DNA from: Nematostella vectensis
Lineage: Eukaryota; Cnidaria; Anthozoa; Actiniaria; Edwardsiidae
DNA: 64,000 nt
Direction: 5' to 3'
Assembly: GCF_932526225.1 (NCBI RefSeq)
Contig: NC_064040.1
Coordinates: 6,543,181-6,607,180 of the forward strand
The first letter of the stretch is position 1, and the number at the start of each line of letters is the position of its first letter. Both the position numbers and the translations under genes were made by a program. Shown here in pieces: positions 1-13,222 of this stretch. Under the pieces are notes generated by a model. The model worked only from the letters and a program-made list of their open reading frames with translations. It was not told the origin of the DNA and ran no database searches.

Positions 1-3000
1 TCTGATCATGCGAAATGTGTGAAAACTCCCCCAAAGGCTACTCACCTTTATGCGTTGCTTTTCAAGGTGTCTCCATGTAAGGTGTTATCATCAAAATGCT
101 TCGAAGCACTATCCTCCCAATGTAAGCAAGAGTAAAACACATACATATTTTATGACTTGGTAATGTATGAATAATATTATTATGCTTACGCCATTGTTGT
201 ACTTTATGGCTTTTAAAAGCACCTCAATTTTGCCCTGGTTGATTGTTTTGTTTGGGCCGAGCGGAATATTGTCGCCAGCCAATCTTAGCTCCTGGTCATT
301 CCGCAACCATTTACAAATAAGATGGACAACTCATAAATCTTTCATTCTTCGAAAACAACAGTTTGACATAATTTAGCGTAGGTTTTCTAACCCCTGCTCT
401 CTCTATAACAAGTTACTCGTAATGGTATTAATAATCCGAATGGAATGTATCTATGATATAGTAGAACAGACCCTGGCCCATTCATTTGGAGTGAATGATC
501 AAAGTTGATCATTTTGTGTGAATTTATTGTAATGTTACCCTCTAAAAGATGCGTTTTTAAAACCAAACGTTTCGCCTTTAGGGATTAAAAAAGAACATTG
601 AATAAAATAAAAATACAGAATATAAAGATCGAAAGCTGCAAGTAAACTCTAACGAAAGTTTTTTTTTTTTAAACAAGTGAATGTTTGATATTTTAATGAG
701 TGATCAGCCAACGCACCTAACCACTGTAGATGTTATTTTACCATTAACTTGCCCAATTATATAAACAGGGAGATACTTATCTGTCCAAACTTGGCTTAGG
801 TTCTTAGCTCTGTGGTTGATTGAATCCCAATTTGCCAAGGGTGTGACGTCATTACTTGCTGTTTCTCTTTTTTCGCGCCCATTTGTCTCATACTGTATTA
901 ACACACAAATGCACAAGGCCTTTTCCATAAAGAGTAAAGACCTAGGGATTTTTTGATAAGGCAAATCTATTGCTCTATGAAAAACCACAGCCCCTCCTCT
1001 AATATGATGGACGACCGCAATCTAGAAGCTTCCATGCAAGCGATATTTATTTCTTATAGTTCCTTTACACAAATTTGAAAAGCCTCGTTTTATTCGAGTA
1101 AGAGCGAAACGTAAGACTCGTTAAAGCGTAGAACTTTTCCATTGCTTGTGATTTTGAGACTAAGAAAAAGTCGCAATAATAATTACATATTTATAATTGA
1201 TGAACTCAAAAGGTTAATAAATATTGCAATAGCAGAATAAAATCTGGCTACGAAATTCGATTAAGGTACATTTTCGGTTTATAGAATTATCATGTGTAAA
1301 GTTAGAGATTTTGCCCAAATGCTAAAATGTAGAACAAATAAAAATGAAGACAAATGCTAATGGAAATCACTAAAGAAAGATTGATTAGTAATTGGTATAG
1401 GAGTTCCATATATCTGTTATCAACTCTGCTAATACAATGATTGACTCTTTATTCAAAACACTGGAAGCTAAATCGCGGCAAAAAATATATAAAATAAAAA
1501 CAGACTTTCTTGTATTTTACGTCGGGTTAAACTCTTTCCATTGACAACATCCTTAACCTAATTCAAAATCAGTCAAAATATTTTTACAATATTGGAAGAA
1601 CAAAGTGTGAAATGGTTGGAAAGGCACTTAAGATCGACTGCAAACAGCGTTAATAAAAACAGATGCAAAGGCACCAGCAGTGAGACCAGCACGAATAATC
1701 CCATTCTTTTGTATTTATCACGGAAGGTTTCCCCGGGTACACTAACTCCTGTCAAGTCTGAACAATGAACATCTCCTAAACATGAGATTGTAATAAATTG
1801 TCAAGGAGAGCAAACTCATTCAAGTGCCTCATCATCTAAGTGTGCCCAGATAGGCTATATTTAAAGTGAAGACAGCTACCATTCGCCCGTGCGTGAGAGC
1901 CGTATAGAGCCATAAAACGTCATGGTGCTGAAAATAGAAGTGTCTGGGCACCTACATAAATCCGTTGATAGCATCTCTATATATTTTTCCCTCCCATAAT
2001 CGATATTTTAGCGCTTCTAGAGGGTGTAGTCGTACAAGCATAATCTTGTTTTCAAAATGTGTGTATTCTTTGGTAAGGCTGCAGCAGAAAATACGATTAG
2101 CTTAATAGTCTTTAGCTAATTTTTTATACCTTGGAGCGACATACGTGTGGTCAGATAGTGGGGATTTTGCATGCTAAATGACAATTTTTCGCCCTTCCGA
2201 GCGAAAGGGGAAGCCTTAGGGCAAAGGATCTAGTACATTTCTTATGACTATATATTGACATACCTATTGGCTCGCGATTATCACTTAGCCTCGGGATAAT
2301 AATTTATTTTGAAAATATTATTTTTATAAAGAGTGGTATATAGATTATCATTTTCTGCGAAAATGTGATCATGCACGCACAAAATGGATATTGGCAAACT
2401 TCACATGTCAACTCAGTTTTAATTTATTGGCAATTATATATCCTCTCGTCTAGAGTCTTATGCGACTCCCATTTACCGAGCCACCACGTTACACATGCTT
2501 TAAATAGAAAACAGAGGGCATGCAGTTTTAGTTTAGGGAAAACAATTTAATCTTTGCCTGGTTTTAAGATTCTTCTCTTCTGACTGTCCCATACTAATAG
2601 GCGACGATATTTCAAGGATAATTTGGATAGTCCTTTTTAGCGTTTTTTTCACTAAGGGAAATATCTTTTTACACGAACACCTTAATGGAGTTCACCAATT
2701 GTTTAATTTCTTACATCCTGTTTAGCTTTTATTATGTTATCACCGACTTTATTCCAGCCAGTAGCTGCTCCTGAAATTTCTTACGGAGGGAACAACTTTG
2801 AATTAGGGAGAAGAATCACTAAATGAATTTTCTCTCAACACTTTTGGTGAACCCCTGTTGATATTCTCGAATCTCTTAGAATTACTAATAAGTACTATGA
2901 AAAATCCATGTTTCGGTTGTGTTTTTTTTTTCAGCACATAACTATAAGATTCAGGCAGTCAATTTCTGAACCGTCGAGGTTTATATTTAGTTTATCTAAA

Positions 3001-3368
3001 ATATGATAAGTGTGCCATGCAAGAACCAATGATCGACACTCTAGAAGTGTCTTTTTCGAGTGAAACGAAGTGTGGAAATTAAAATTGTTTTAATGGGACG
3101 CCTTCACTTAACTAATTGATAGCTTTTGGAGTGAGTCTTGGTAGGGTTTCTCAATGTTTTCTATAATGCTTGAAACAATCCCTGATTTCACTTTTTTAGT
3201 AAAACAAATCTTAAAAAACAATATTTTGTTAGCTTGAGAATGCAGAAGAAAAATCTAGATGTTAATGCGACACTTCTACCCACGTTCTTACATTTTACAT
3301 TTGAGTGGATGGTAACATTCTAGAGTGCTAACAAAGTACATACTTTTTAAAATTTATTATGAGCTGAG
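1..3368. other. A/T-rich DNA without recognisable genes
   Basis: The open frames here are short, lack family motifs and carry no paired splice sites I would trust. A few homopolymer T and A runs occur (for example near 660 and 2922). I see no repeat with clear ends. Confidence 0.6.
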
Positions 3369-3504
3369 GGTAAAGAGGTCCGTGGGCGGTAGAAAAAATT
3401 GGAGCGAGAAAAACATTGGAGCGAGCGACCGGCGTGTTGGGGAGAGAATGGGAAAGGAAGCTTCCTTTCCTTGGCCCACGGACCCCTCCCCCCTTCTCTT
3501 TACC
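3369..3504. repeat. Foldback element with 20-bp perfect central palindrome
   Basis: The left arm GGTAAAGAGGTCCGTGGGC (3369-3387) is matched by an inverted right arm, GCCCACGGACC...CTCTTTACC, ending at 3504. A perfect palindrome GGAAAGGAAGCTTCCTTTCC lies at 3450-3469. Just outside, 3517-3545 holds another short inverted pair (ATGGGCC/GGCCCAT). The layout suggests a small non-autonomous foldback transposon. The overlapping open frames are a by-product. Confidence 0.55.
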
Positions 3505-6500
3505 GCCGCTACGCAGGCTATGCATCATGGGCCTTAAAGGGACCGTCTCTACGCTGTGGCCCATTGAGCTCCACTGAAAATAAACTATTCAATACTTTTC
3601 CCCTTTTTGTTTGAGAACCAAATTATATATTGTATTTTTTTCATAAAATAGGAAAATAGAGAATACAAAAACTTTGGAGCTCAATACAGGGAAGTATTTA
3701 TTTTTATTATTTCCTATGTTGTTAACCGTTGCATGGTCGTATTCCGCTAACATCAAATTGTGTTATAACTATAGCGACCTCGAATATTATTTGTTTGTCA
3801 TGAGAATTCCCTTTTTAAAACGGCATTGGTATTGTACACATTTTATCATATTTCAGGTTAGACGTTAAAAATAGTTCGTAAGAACATAAAAGAATAGAAC
3901 AACCCAGCCTCATCTAAAAATTAGACGACGTGACAAACTTGCCTATTACTTAGGTACATTTTAAACCCTAAGCATTTATAGATCACAGATCTATGCGTCA
4001 GGTCGTTTTAGTATCTGGCTTTCATGCTCTTAAAATCACATTTTTTATATACTGAAACCCCATAAAACGGGATTCATTCTGTGCACTCAGTCTTGATGGA
4101 TCACAGGTCTATCATCAGGTCTCTGTTTGACTATCCGATCATACGTGCTCTTAATATCAAAATCACATGCATATTCACAAAGAAACTCACTATAAATATC
4201 TGGAATATTGTGATTATATGGTATATGATTACTAAACCAGGGAAATCCCTGCTTACACCTACCTTTACCAATGCACATGGTGTGATTTTCACCTACTAAG
4301 AGTTACTAAGACTACCGTCCAGTGTCATTGTTATGATATATGTTTAATCTGAAGAACAGCCTAACATGAGATCATGAATATTTTTCTTTTTATCAAAATG
4401 AACGGTTGAATTTCCATTTTTTCGTTAATATTTGTCGTCGGTAATAAGTATACGTACCCAATTATCCTTCCGATACAACTTAAGTAAACGTTACATTTAT
4501 AGAATTTTAGTCAATTTAATAAAGGTGTTCGTGTACGGTGTTGCTTTAAGAGTGCTTCGATATTTGTTGTTTCTTATCCCTCGCAGACAAATCCAAAAAG
4601 TATTTTACATTATCTTTTATTTTTATTATGAGTCGCATGGTATTAAGATTTGAAAATTCTGTAGATTCTTGCAAACAATTTCCAGCTTAGTCAGTCTTAA
4701 AAAAAGATTCTTAACATAACTACTAATTGAAGCTTTTGATTAAAGAATGCAAATAGTTTGTCGATTAGAATACCTAGAAGGGAGCTCGCAGGATAATCAT
4801 CCCAAATATTGCAGTAGTATTTGAGTGTCACGTAAATTTGAAACACCCTAGAGGGATTGTCATCATACCTTTGTTTACAATAAAACAAACAAACAAACAA
4901 ATAAACAATCCAGAACACTCAATGAATTCAGTACAAACACAGATAATGACAACAAGGAACTCAACTCCGTATGCTTGGTGTTTTAAAAATTCTCTTACCC
5001 ATTGCTATCTATTTTTTTGCAATTTAGAATATCTTTCTCTTGAGCTTTTGATATTACAGTATTTGAAGGTGATTCATCTGTGTCGCATTTCGATTAAAAT
5101 TTGTGTTACGTGTATGTCAATAAGCATTTTTAAAATGACCGAATGCAAAAACTCAACAATAATTGAACGAAAATACCAAATTTAAATTTCAACAAAGGTT
5201 TATGTTTGAAAAATGTCATGAATTCAAAGTATCAATTTGAAAAAATCCTCAGGCGGCTGAGCTGCCTGTTAGCCCAGAAAAATGACATTTTTACCTTACC
5301 TTTATATTCTCACATTTTTCTCTCTTTTCACTAATTCTTTTATTCTTTTCCCAACTAGGTAAGGCAGTAACTGCGTGTAGTATGTCCGTTACAGCAATCC
5401 CTTATGATTTAAAAGAATCCAGATTTTTTTCAAAGCAATAAACTTTTTCCAATATTTTATGCTTATCGTGACAGCGTTATTTCACTTCCACGGTTTATTG
5501 CAACACTTTTAATATCCCCGTTCCTAATTGTTTAGATATGCAAAATAACGTAAATACAAGCCAAATGCTTATATCAGCCTACTCAAAGGCAAAGTGCTTC
5601 TAAATTTTACGAGTTAAGGTACATCACCTATTTGTCAACAGAAAAATGTTGGGTTAAAAAATCTCTGGTAGAATATTATTAATAATTCTGGAATTGAACT
5701 TGGCTAACTTAAAGTTATCCAACAAATATACATTTTTATGATAAAGGATCGAAAAAATAAGCTATTACCTAGAGAAAATGTAAAGATTAGAAAATTATCT
5801 ATTCCATTTTTCTCCTTGAGACTGAAAGCGTTATTTGTTATCTAAAGAGTTCGAACCATCTCTTCTCTTGTGATAATGTTTTTGCAAATCTACTTATGTT
5901 GTCATTCTAGTGCTGTGTTTGTCACTTGTCAATCGGGCTATGCAATCTGGCTAAAAAACTCTTCGTTAACGTTGAAGAAAACCAGAGAACAAAGACGTTT
6001 TATAACTAATTTAGTTACTTTATTTACAGCTCATAATAAGTGTCGAAATGAAATACCACATTTGGGTACTAATATCAGACGAAAAGGGATAAATCGTGAC
6101 AAAAACAGGGGGCTTATTGTCTGAACCTCCTGTCTGATTTATAGTTACCGTGGCGATTCAATAGCACACCCGAGAGAATTTGATTTTGTGAGTGGTCACG
6201 AGCAAGCGTTATTAATTTTGAAACTCACTTTTTAATACCAGCTGTCTATTTCATTCGCTAACGGTTTTTGGCAATGACAGTTCTTATTTCATTTTTATTT
6301 TTTCGTTTATAACAAACAAGAAAACGAACGGACTGACAAAAAAAGACTAACACAAAAAAACACACACAAAAAACAAGCAATTGATGCATACATTGAGGCA
6401 TACATAATAGGGGTTTCACTTCGCCCCGGCGGCCTGGAACCGCCAGCTACTTAAAAAAATGATTTATTTGAACTAGCCCCCTCCGCAGGCATCTCAAAAA

Positions 6501-7159
6501 CAGAACAAGAAAAAAAAAGGTTGGGTCTTCTGTGGCAAAAAAACGGAAGTGACTTCTCCTTAGTCTCCCTCCTCCGCAATTTCGCCACAGGTAACCCATG
6601 CTATATTTGAACTAATAAAATAAAATAGCTTCCACCCCCTTCTTATAAATCCCCAACGCCTACTCTGAAACTTAATAGGACCCCGATTAAGGATAGTGGA
6701 CATGTTGGTAATTTTTTTTACGCTATTTTCGATTAAGTGGAACTACGCTTAATGACAGAATGCTTTATCATTTCACAAAAAAAATATTAAAAGTTCTAAA
6801 GCATTTACTTGTAATCATAAGAGAAACGTAAAATTTGGGCACAAAACAAACTTGCACAGAGACTAGGCTACCGTCGATGAATGTTGAGTTTTGTAACGCA
6901 AATTAACTTTCAACATTACCAATCCAATGTATTTTGTTCATAGAAATGAATATATTAGCTTTTTTTCTATTAATTTAACGTAATTCCGATGAAAAAACAT
7001 AGCTAACCGCTGTTTTTATCACCGTTGAGCCTGCTCGTTATTGGTTGACGCTGAATGGAGTATTGTCAGATTGCCACAAAATTGTTAGCATAGCTTTAGC
7101 AGCGATTATGCTCCAATCTGCGTTAATTATTGGACCAACAGAATTTAGCCTGCTTGCAG
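3505..7159. other. A/T-rich DNA without recognisable genes
   Basis: No gene is supported. An AAAC/AAAT microsatellite occurs at about 4880-4905, A-rich tracts at 6310-6380, and a small GC-rich patch at 6420-6450. The longest open frame (4838-5185) has no recognisable features. Confidence 0.55.
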
Positions 7160-7364
7160 GCGGTACTTGGTGTTATCATCGCGGAAAACCCGCTCGTTCG
7201 GTGATCGGGAGCCACCTTGTATTTAAAGCCGCGTGGTTCCTGGGGGCGAGCGGCCCTGCGCCCGTTTTTGCGTTGGCCCCCAGGAACCACGCGGCTTAAA
7301 ATACAAGATGGCGCCCGATTATCGAACGGAGAGGGTTTTCCGCGATTATAACTCCGAGTACTGT
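7160..7364. repeat. Long foldback (inverted repeat) element, about 90-bp arms
   Basis: The left arm, about 7160-7249, and the right arm, about 7270-7364, are inverted copies of each other. The inner part (CCGCGTGGTTCCTGGGGGC at 7230-7248) is perfect and the outer parts carry scattered differences. The loop is only about 20 bp. The right arm carries a YY1-like CAAGATGGCGCC. This is a mobile foldback element or MITE; the open frames across it are artefacts of the palindrome. Confidence 0.7.
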
Positions 7365-7385
7365 ACAGGACCCGAAATGATCCTC

Positions 7386-7726
7386 GTTTCTCGAAATACC
7401 CGAAAATTCGCGGGATGGTTCTCTTTATAGATTTTGAGATTTATATATTTTTCTCGAGCTTCTCGGGCCCTAAATTCACAGGCTTAAATATTAAGAAAGT
7501 TCTTGGGACCTCGCAGTCACCCGAGATTTTTCGGGTAAATTTTTTGCTTCGGCAAAACTTCGAAAATAGCCTTATTGAGCGTAATCATTTGGAATATGAA
7601 CAAGGTGGAGGTTCAAACTTTTGTATAACACGAAAGCGGTTTTCAAACAGGAAAACATGCGAAATGTTAAACAAAATGCAAAATTAAGTTTTCGGTTTCG
7701 ATAATTCTCGGGTATTTCGAGAAACT
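7386..7726. repeat. Inverted-end repeat element, copy 1 of the 'cccgagaatt' family
   Basis: The left end GTTTCTCGAAATACCCGAAA (7386) is inverted at the right end (GGGTATTTCGAGAAAC, 7711-7726). The interior (ctctttatagattttgag through gcgaaatgtt) recurs at 9116-9345 with moderate divergence. No coding sequence is recognised, so this is a non-autonomous element. Confidence 0.65.
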
Positions 7727-7735
7727 GGCGCCATG

Positions 7736-7871
7736 ACCCGAAACGATCCCAGAACCCGAAACGATCCCCAAAAGTACCCCAACTGATCCCAGGACCCAAA
7801 ACGATCCCCAAAAGTACCCCAACTGATCCCGGGGCCCGAAACGATCCCCAAGAGTCCCCGAAATGAACCCC
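7736..7871. repeat. 40-bp tandem repeat, about 3.4 copies
   Basis: The text ACGATCCCCA recurs at 7761, 7801 and 7841, exactly 40 bp apart. Each unit contains a C-rich AAAGTACCCCAACTGATCCC block. The array begins immediately after the inverted-end element at 7386-7726 and shares its 'cccgaaa' wording, so it may be an internal expansion of that family. Confidence 0.8.
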
Positions 7872-8177
7872 AAGGAATTACAGTAATGGACAACTAAAGG
7901 AATGTGTAAGGATTGGCTTTCAGTTTTAAAAACATATGAAACATTTAAGCGTTATTTGTGTAACTATAAGGAAATTTACATTAACTAAAACCATAGTATT
8001 AAGAGTTTAATATACGACTGCGCGAGAAATACAGTGGTTAACACCACCAGGCCAGGTATTGGTACTATAGAAGTTGCAGTGTCCTCTGTGCGCATATGCA
8101 TTATAACATCATTACAAATGTTTATACGCTAGTGGTTGGTCCCTGATAATAATCAATAAGATCTTTTACACTCTTGT

Positions 8178-8782
8178 CAGGGCTTCTGGAATTACGCGCT
8201 TGTGCGGAACCGCGTAATTTGGCTTTTTCCGCGTAATCCGCGTAATGTACAAATCTCCGCGTAATCCCGCGTAATTTGGCTATATTTTGAAACACAAAAC
8301 ATTTAATTGCACAGCTGATGTGTTCTTTTAGGGTTCTTACCTCTATTTCTCGTAAAAAAAAAAGAGATATTCTTCGTAAGAGTGCGATATTTCGAACTAA
8401 ATTTCGAAAACAAATAAAATGACTAGGCGTTCTTTGCTAAACCGCGAAGGCTTACGACTAATACCAAAATACCTTTTTTAATTGGCTGGTGGCTAGGAGC
8501 CAATGAAAACCTGTCTAAGATATTTTCACGCAAAAAATTAACCTTTTCAAGTTATTTCGTACTTTCCTTCGGTACAAAATGTAGTTTGGACGTAACAGTT
8601 GATATTCCGTGTAATTTAGCACGTAATTTAGTAAAAAATCACGCAAAATTTTGATTTTTAAAAATAAATATATTGCAAAATCCCGCGTGATTTAGCGCGT
8701 AATGATTGATTTTCCGTGTAATTTAGCAGAGAATCCCGCGTAATTTTGAGTTTTTTTTTTTCGCGTAATTCCAGAAGCCCTG
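8178..8782. repeat. 605-bp MITE-like element with 21-bp terminal inverted repeats
   Basis: The ends are CAGGGCTTCTGGAATTACGC(G) at 8178 and its perfect inverse at 8762-8782. The interior is dominated by many degenerate copies of CCGCGTAATTT in both halves and orientations. The CAGGG start resembles hAT-type ends. The flanks give only TCTTGT/TCTTAT as a possible target duplication, so superfamily assignment is uncertain. No transposase is encoded. Confidence 0.75.
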
Positions 8783-8956
8783 TCTTATCCAAAACACCAT
8801 TGTTATCCGTATGAATATTCTTTTCAAATGACTATGAAACTGGTTAATTTTATCTCTCTTCCAGTCTTTGAGGGAACCCTATTTTTTTTTTTCGATGTTT
8901 ATTCTTACCTTCCTTTTACCGATATTTTATTCTGGCCTTTCTTAACTGACAACTAT

Positions 8957-9373
8957 TCAGGCGCCCGTTTCTCACCCGAGAATTCTCGGGCCCGAAAACG
9001 TTTTATTTTTTAAATTTGAAAAGCTGGCTAATTTCTATAAACTTTATGGTATCTAAATGTGTTGAAATATTGTCAAACATCGTATTTTACCACGAAGATT
9101 CATGTGAAGGATGATCCTCTTTATAGATTTTGATCTTTCCCGAACTTCTCGGGCCCTAAATTCACGACCTCGCAGTCACTCGAGACTTTTCGGGTAACTT
9201 TTTGGCTTCAGCAAAACTTCGAAAATAGCCCTATTGAGCATAATCATTTGGAATACGAACCAAGTGGAATTTCAAACTGTTCTAAAACACGAAAGCGGTT
9301 CTCCAGAAGGAAAACATGCGAAATTTTGAGCAAAAATGCAAGAGAATTCTCGGGTGTTTCGAGAAACTGGCAC
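8957..9373. repeat. Copy 2 of the 'cccgagaatt' element family
   Basis: The segment 9116-9371 matches 7428-7730 with scattered substitutions and a deletion of about 30 bp near the start. The right end is GGGTGTTTCGAGAAACTGGC. The left end is rearranged, with a related CCCGAGAATTCTCGGGCCCG palindrome at 8978-8997. Confidence 0.6.
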
Positions 9374-12300
9374 CAGGACTTATTTCAGTCATGTCCATGT
9401 AAGCTTTTGGTCTAAATTAGTAAACCTATACTATACAGGAAATTGCTAAGCGAGCTTTTAAAGGCAACCCAAATAATAGTTTAAATAAACGTCGGTGGCA
9501 GAGTTCGAAATCTGAACCCTGTAAGTTTTGCAATTTACATGTAATTGTTTTCATCGGTGTAATTAACTCTGAGCCAATCTGAGAAACATTGATCCAGTAC
9601 ATTTCATTCAAATCGGTGTCAGCTGTGGGATAATGCTGTAGAAAATCTTGTGCTGTCAAGATAATAAGTATTCTGGCCCAGCTAGCTAGCTATGAGAGAA
9701 ACATCGTAAGAGATGTCAAAATTGCCGAGTTGATTAGATTATAGCAAAAGATATAATCTAACCAACTGCAAACGTTTGCTAATCACATCTTGAACATCTA
9801 TTAAGAGCCCTCAAGGGCTATAGAGGAATTTAAGTTACCTGGGAGAGATAGATCTAATAAATAGTCCTAGGGAAATTGGTTGTTTAAGATTGTGGGGAGT
9901 TTTCGTTTTTTTTTTTTTTTTGCTAGTAACGCAGTTAATGCATGAATTAGAAAGAGTTTAAAAACTGTCTGAAGACATTGTTTAATATCGAAGACCTTAA
10001 CGCAATTATAGCAGTTAAACTTGTATACTTTGAATAAGAATTGAAAGTTTACTCGCCAAACGATGTTAAATCAAGGAATGTCAATGGTGATCAACTGTTA
10101 ATAATGTTTAGAGATATTATTTTGCTTTTGTTTCGCATTGCTTCCGCCGTTTTTCACTATTTTTAATAATTACACTGTCGATAGCTCTAATTAGATCAAC
10201 GTTTTGTTGTTATCTCTTTCTGTGCGTACGTTTTTCATGTTTCATTTTGTTGTGCGCCAATGTTTTGAAAAAACATTACTTATGATTTGAGTCCATATTT
10301 GTTAGATGTAGAAGCTTTAAAAATGATGATCAAGGCTTCTGCAAGCCTATACTGACGCCATAAACGTTTGGAATGCAATCTGATAAGGTACTCGAATATG
10401 AATAATATGTGGTGAAGCTCTTCTGTATCTTCGTAAATTGCTTCTAGTAACTAATAAGCAGAGTTGTGGTTGAAAATTGATCGATTATTAGAAAAAAAAC
10501 AGGCCGACTATTACTTTCAGAGGAGATAAAAATAATCGACGACAGTTAAGTGATTTAAAATTTCGGTGTGGTTGTAAGGATGGATATGAATTATTATCAG
10601 AGCCATAGTAAGTCTTATTAATTTAAAAAAAATTAAAAGAAGTAAATAAATGAAGTTAACAATTCATGAATATTCTGAAACAGTTTTCTAATTATTTCGA
10701 ATTCTGCCCTGGAATTTTTTAATGCACCACAGAGAACTTCGAATCTTCGAGAACGTGGTGTGCCCTACTGCGAAATATTTTGCTAGAGCTGCAAATCAAG
10801 CCCTTTACTTGGCTTGCGCCTTTCATAAACACAGCCGTAAAAAATCCGACGCCTTTATATAATAACAGCCAGCTACATAATGTTTTGGCCGTGTATTCTT
10901 AAACACATTAGGATAATCTACAATGATTTACTTGAGCACTTCAATCTGATTTTTCTAAAACAGTTTTCAGCTGTTGAAATCGAGTTTTCTCTTAGCGCTT
11001 TACTTCCAACATCTGCTTTGATCGCTATACGCGGGACAAGAAGTCGCTTTTGGGTGTTAAAATGCAGCTATCAAATGTTATTTTCACAAAACATGATTTT
11101 TTAAGGGTGTGCTCAACATGGGCATAGGCAAACGATGATACTGGGGTTGCATCATGGATACCTACTCTTAATTTAATTTCCAAATTGTCATTATAGAATA
11201 TCGATACTTGAACTTTTTCAAGGAGCTGGATGCTGAAGAAAATCCCTCGAGCTATAATCATTTGCTTTTAAAAAGATTAAGGTCAGAACTGTGTTTTAGC
11301 GGTTTGCCGTATTTTTATATCGAGTGCAACTTATTGTAAGGTCTTACCATTTGCTTTGTCGTCTAGAATTACGTTTTCGTTATCAACTCACGTTTCTAGA
11401 TGGTCCCTCTTAGGTGTGATAATACCTCTCTCCCAAGAGATTATTTTTTCTGGGGCTAGAGGCTAGGTAAGACTGATGACATTCTGAATAAGATGCTTTA
11501 TACAAGCGGAATCCAGATTTTTATTGAGATAGGAGGTCTGCCCTGGTAGGGCTAAGCTCTCTGTTTTGGAATAACAGAGAGCAAGAGTGATTTTATCTTT
11601 GACCTAGGTAAATACATAGGTTTTGCTCTGTTATTCTTGTTTTTATTTACTTTTACTATGGCAATGTGTTAATATTTACTTTTATAAAAGAGGCTGCGAT
11701 TCCCAGGAAAATAAATTAATATAACTGTGGTCATTTTTATTATCTCTGGATTTTGTGCCGCTTTCTACGTACGAAGAGCAACCCACCCCACCCCTCACTG
11801 TCTTATAAAATGTTCAATGTGAGTGCTTGTGAGTGCCTTGTAACTCAAATCATTACATAAGACAGGGCCATGTATCGTAACATTATTTATAGTTTAAGGT
11901 TCCATCCATCCTTGTTATTCTAACCGATATAATTTCCAGTCCGGGCGAATTCTTTTGATTCGGTTAAGTGAGGCGCATATGAAGCGTTATTGATCATGTC
12001 TTGCGATATTAATTTGCGCTACACAAATACCAAACATTCGCATTTACAAAGGAAAATAGAGAGAGCACGAAAGAGGTCAGTGCTTCGTTAAAGAACGCTT
12101 TCGCTCTCTTCAAGTACATCCCGATAGGTGGATAAGTTTCTTGATCAAAACTAATCTCATGCTTGACATAAAGTTAATCATAATTAGAGCTACTCAGAAA
12201 TTGATGCTAGATACACTTTACGGGTGCCTAACGAAAACAACAGCTGAAAACTAAGGAAAAGGTTCAAATAGTATCAGCATGTTTTATCAAAACAACTAAA

Positions 12301-12439
12301 GGATTGCTTCTGATCCAAAGGCCAATTTTTCTTCACTAAGTTTATGTTAGGAAAGAGAAGCAGAATGAACAATGACTTATTTAACGAAAAGGAACATTAA
12401 GGCAAATTTAAGGTAAAAGTACCCTCTTTCAGTCTTTCA
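9374..12439. other. Gene-free A/T-rich DNA
   Basis: No ORF with family features and no inverted-end element was found on reading both strands. A T homopolymer lies near 9906. The segment at 10720-10760 contains a short inverted GAACTTCGAATCTTCGAGAAC stretch of unknown meaning. Confidence 0.5.
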
Positions 12440-13222
12440 TGCCTCGACAATAAAAAGATCGCCTTCCCCTGCCGGTTTTCGAGGATCCCGCGCTTCTTTC
12501 TTCGGCCACGAAAGTCACGTCGGGAAGAACTGAAGCAGTAGAGTCATTTAGGGGCGCCCGCAAAGAGCGCTTGGTCAAGCATGCATTTAGCGGAGCCAGC
12601 GCGGCCGCAGGCCGTGCGCGGAGCTCTATAGGTATAGAAATATGGTATAGCTATGCTACTTGATTTTTGTTGTCATCGCGCGGGTACCTTGTGGTGTCAC
12701 ACGCCAAGTCAGTCAGCTATGCAACTCCCAGGCCTCCTCGGCCCCAAAATGGCGACGATATGCAAGCACGGAGGAAGAAAAAAAGTTCATGTCAATTTGT
12801 CTCGCCCCCAGTCTCGGCTCTGTTTAAAAAACCACGCGGCGGGCAAAGGACCACGCGAAGACGGTTCAGCATGCATTGCGTTTGCATTGTCTTAATTCCC
12901 ACTGTCCGTGAGCCTTTGCGCGCCGTCTTTTTTCTTTCTCTCCGCAGACGATCACGACTGGGAACGAGTCAGCTTGTCAATTACGTGGAATTCAGTGCCT
13001 GTTTTTTTCTGGCCTTAAATTTTTTGACTAAAGGATAAAGGCAACTAGAGGAGTTCTACTTATATTTATTCACGCCAAGATTTATGCGATGATATCCCAA
13101 GAAGAAGGGAAATTATCCCAAGAAGAAGAGAAATTATTCACTTGTTGTGTCGACTCACATTAAAAAGCGAGCACATCCACAAGCAACAAACAGAAAGCGA
13201 CAAAAAGAAAAACACTGCTAAG
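12440..13222 (+). other. GC/CpG-rich stretch ending in a strong splice donor
   Basis: This stretch is markedly richer in CpG than its neighbourhood (for example the NotI-containing 12599-12621) and ends at AAG/gtgagt at 13222. Open frames within it are GC-rich and show no recognisable family. With the acceptor at 13584 it may be the promoter and first exon of a non-coding or 5'-untranslated transcript. Confidence 0.25.

Noticed and set aside
12653-13038. Overlapping 80- and 123-codon open frames
   Set aside because: They are GC-rich frames with no family motif; stops are depleted by composition.
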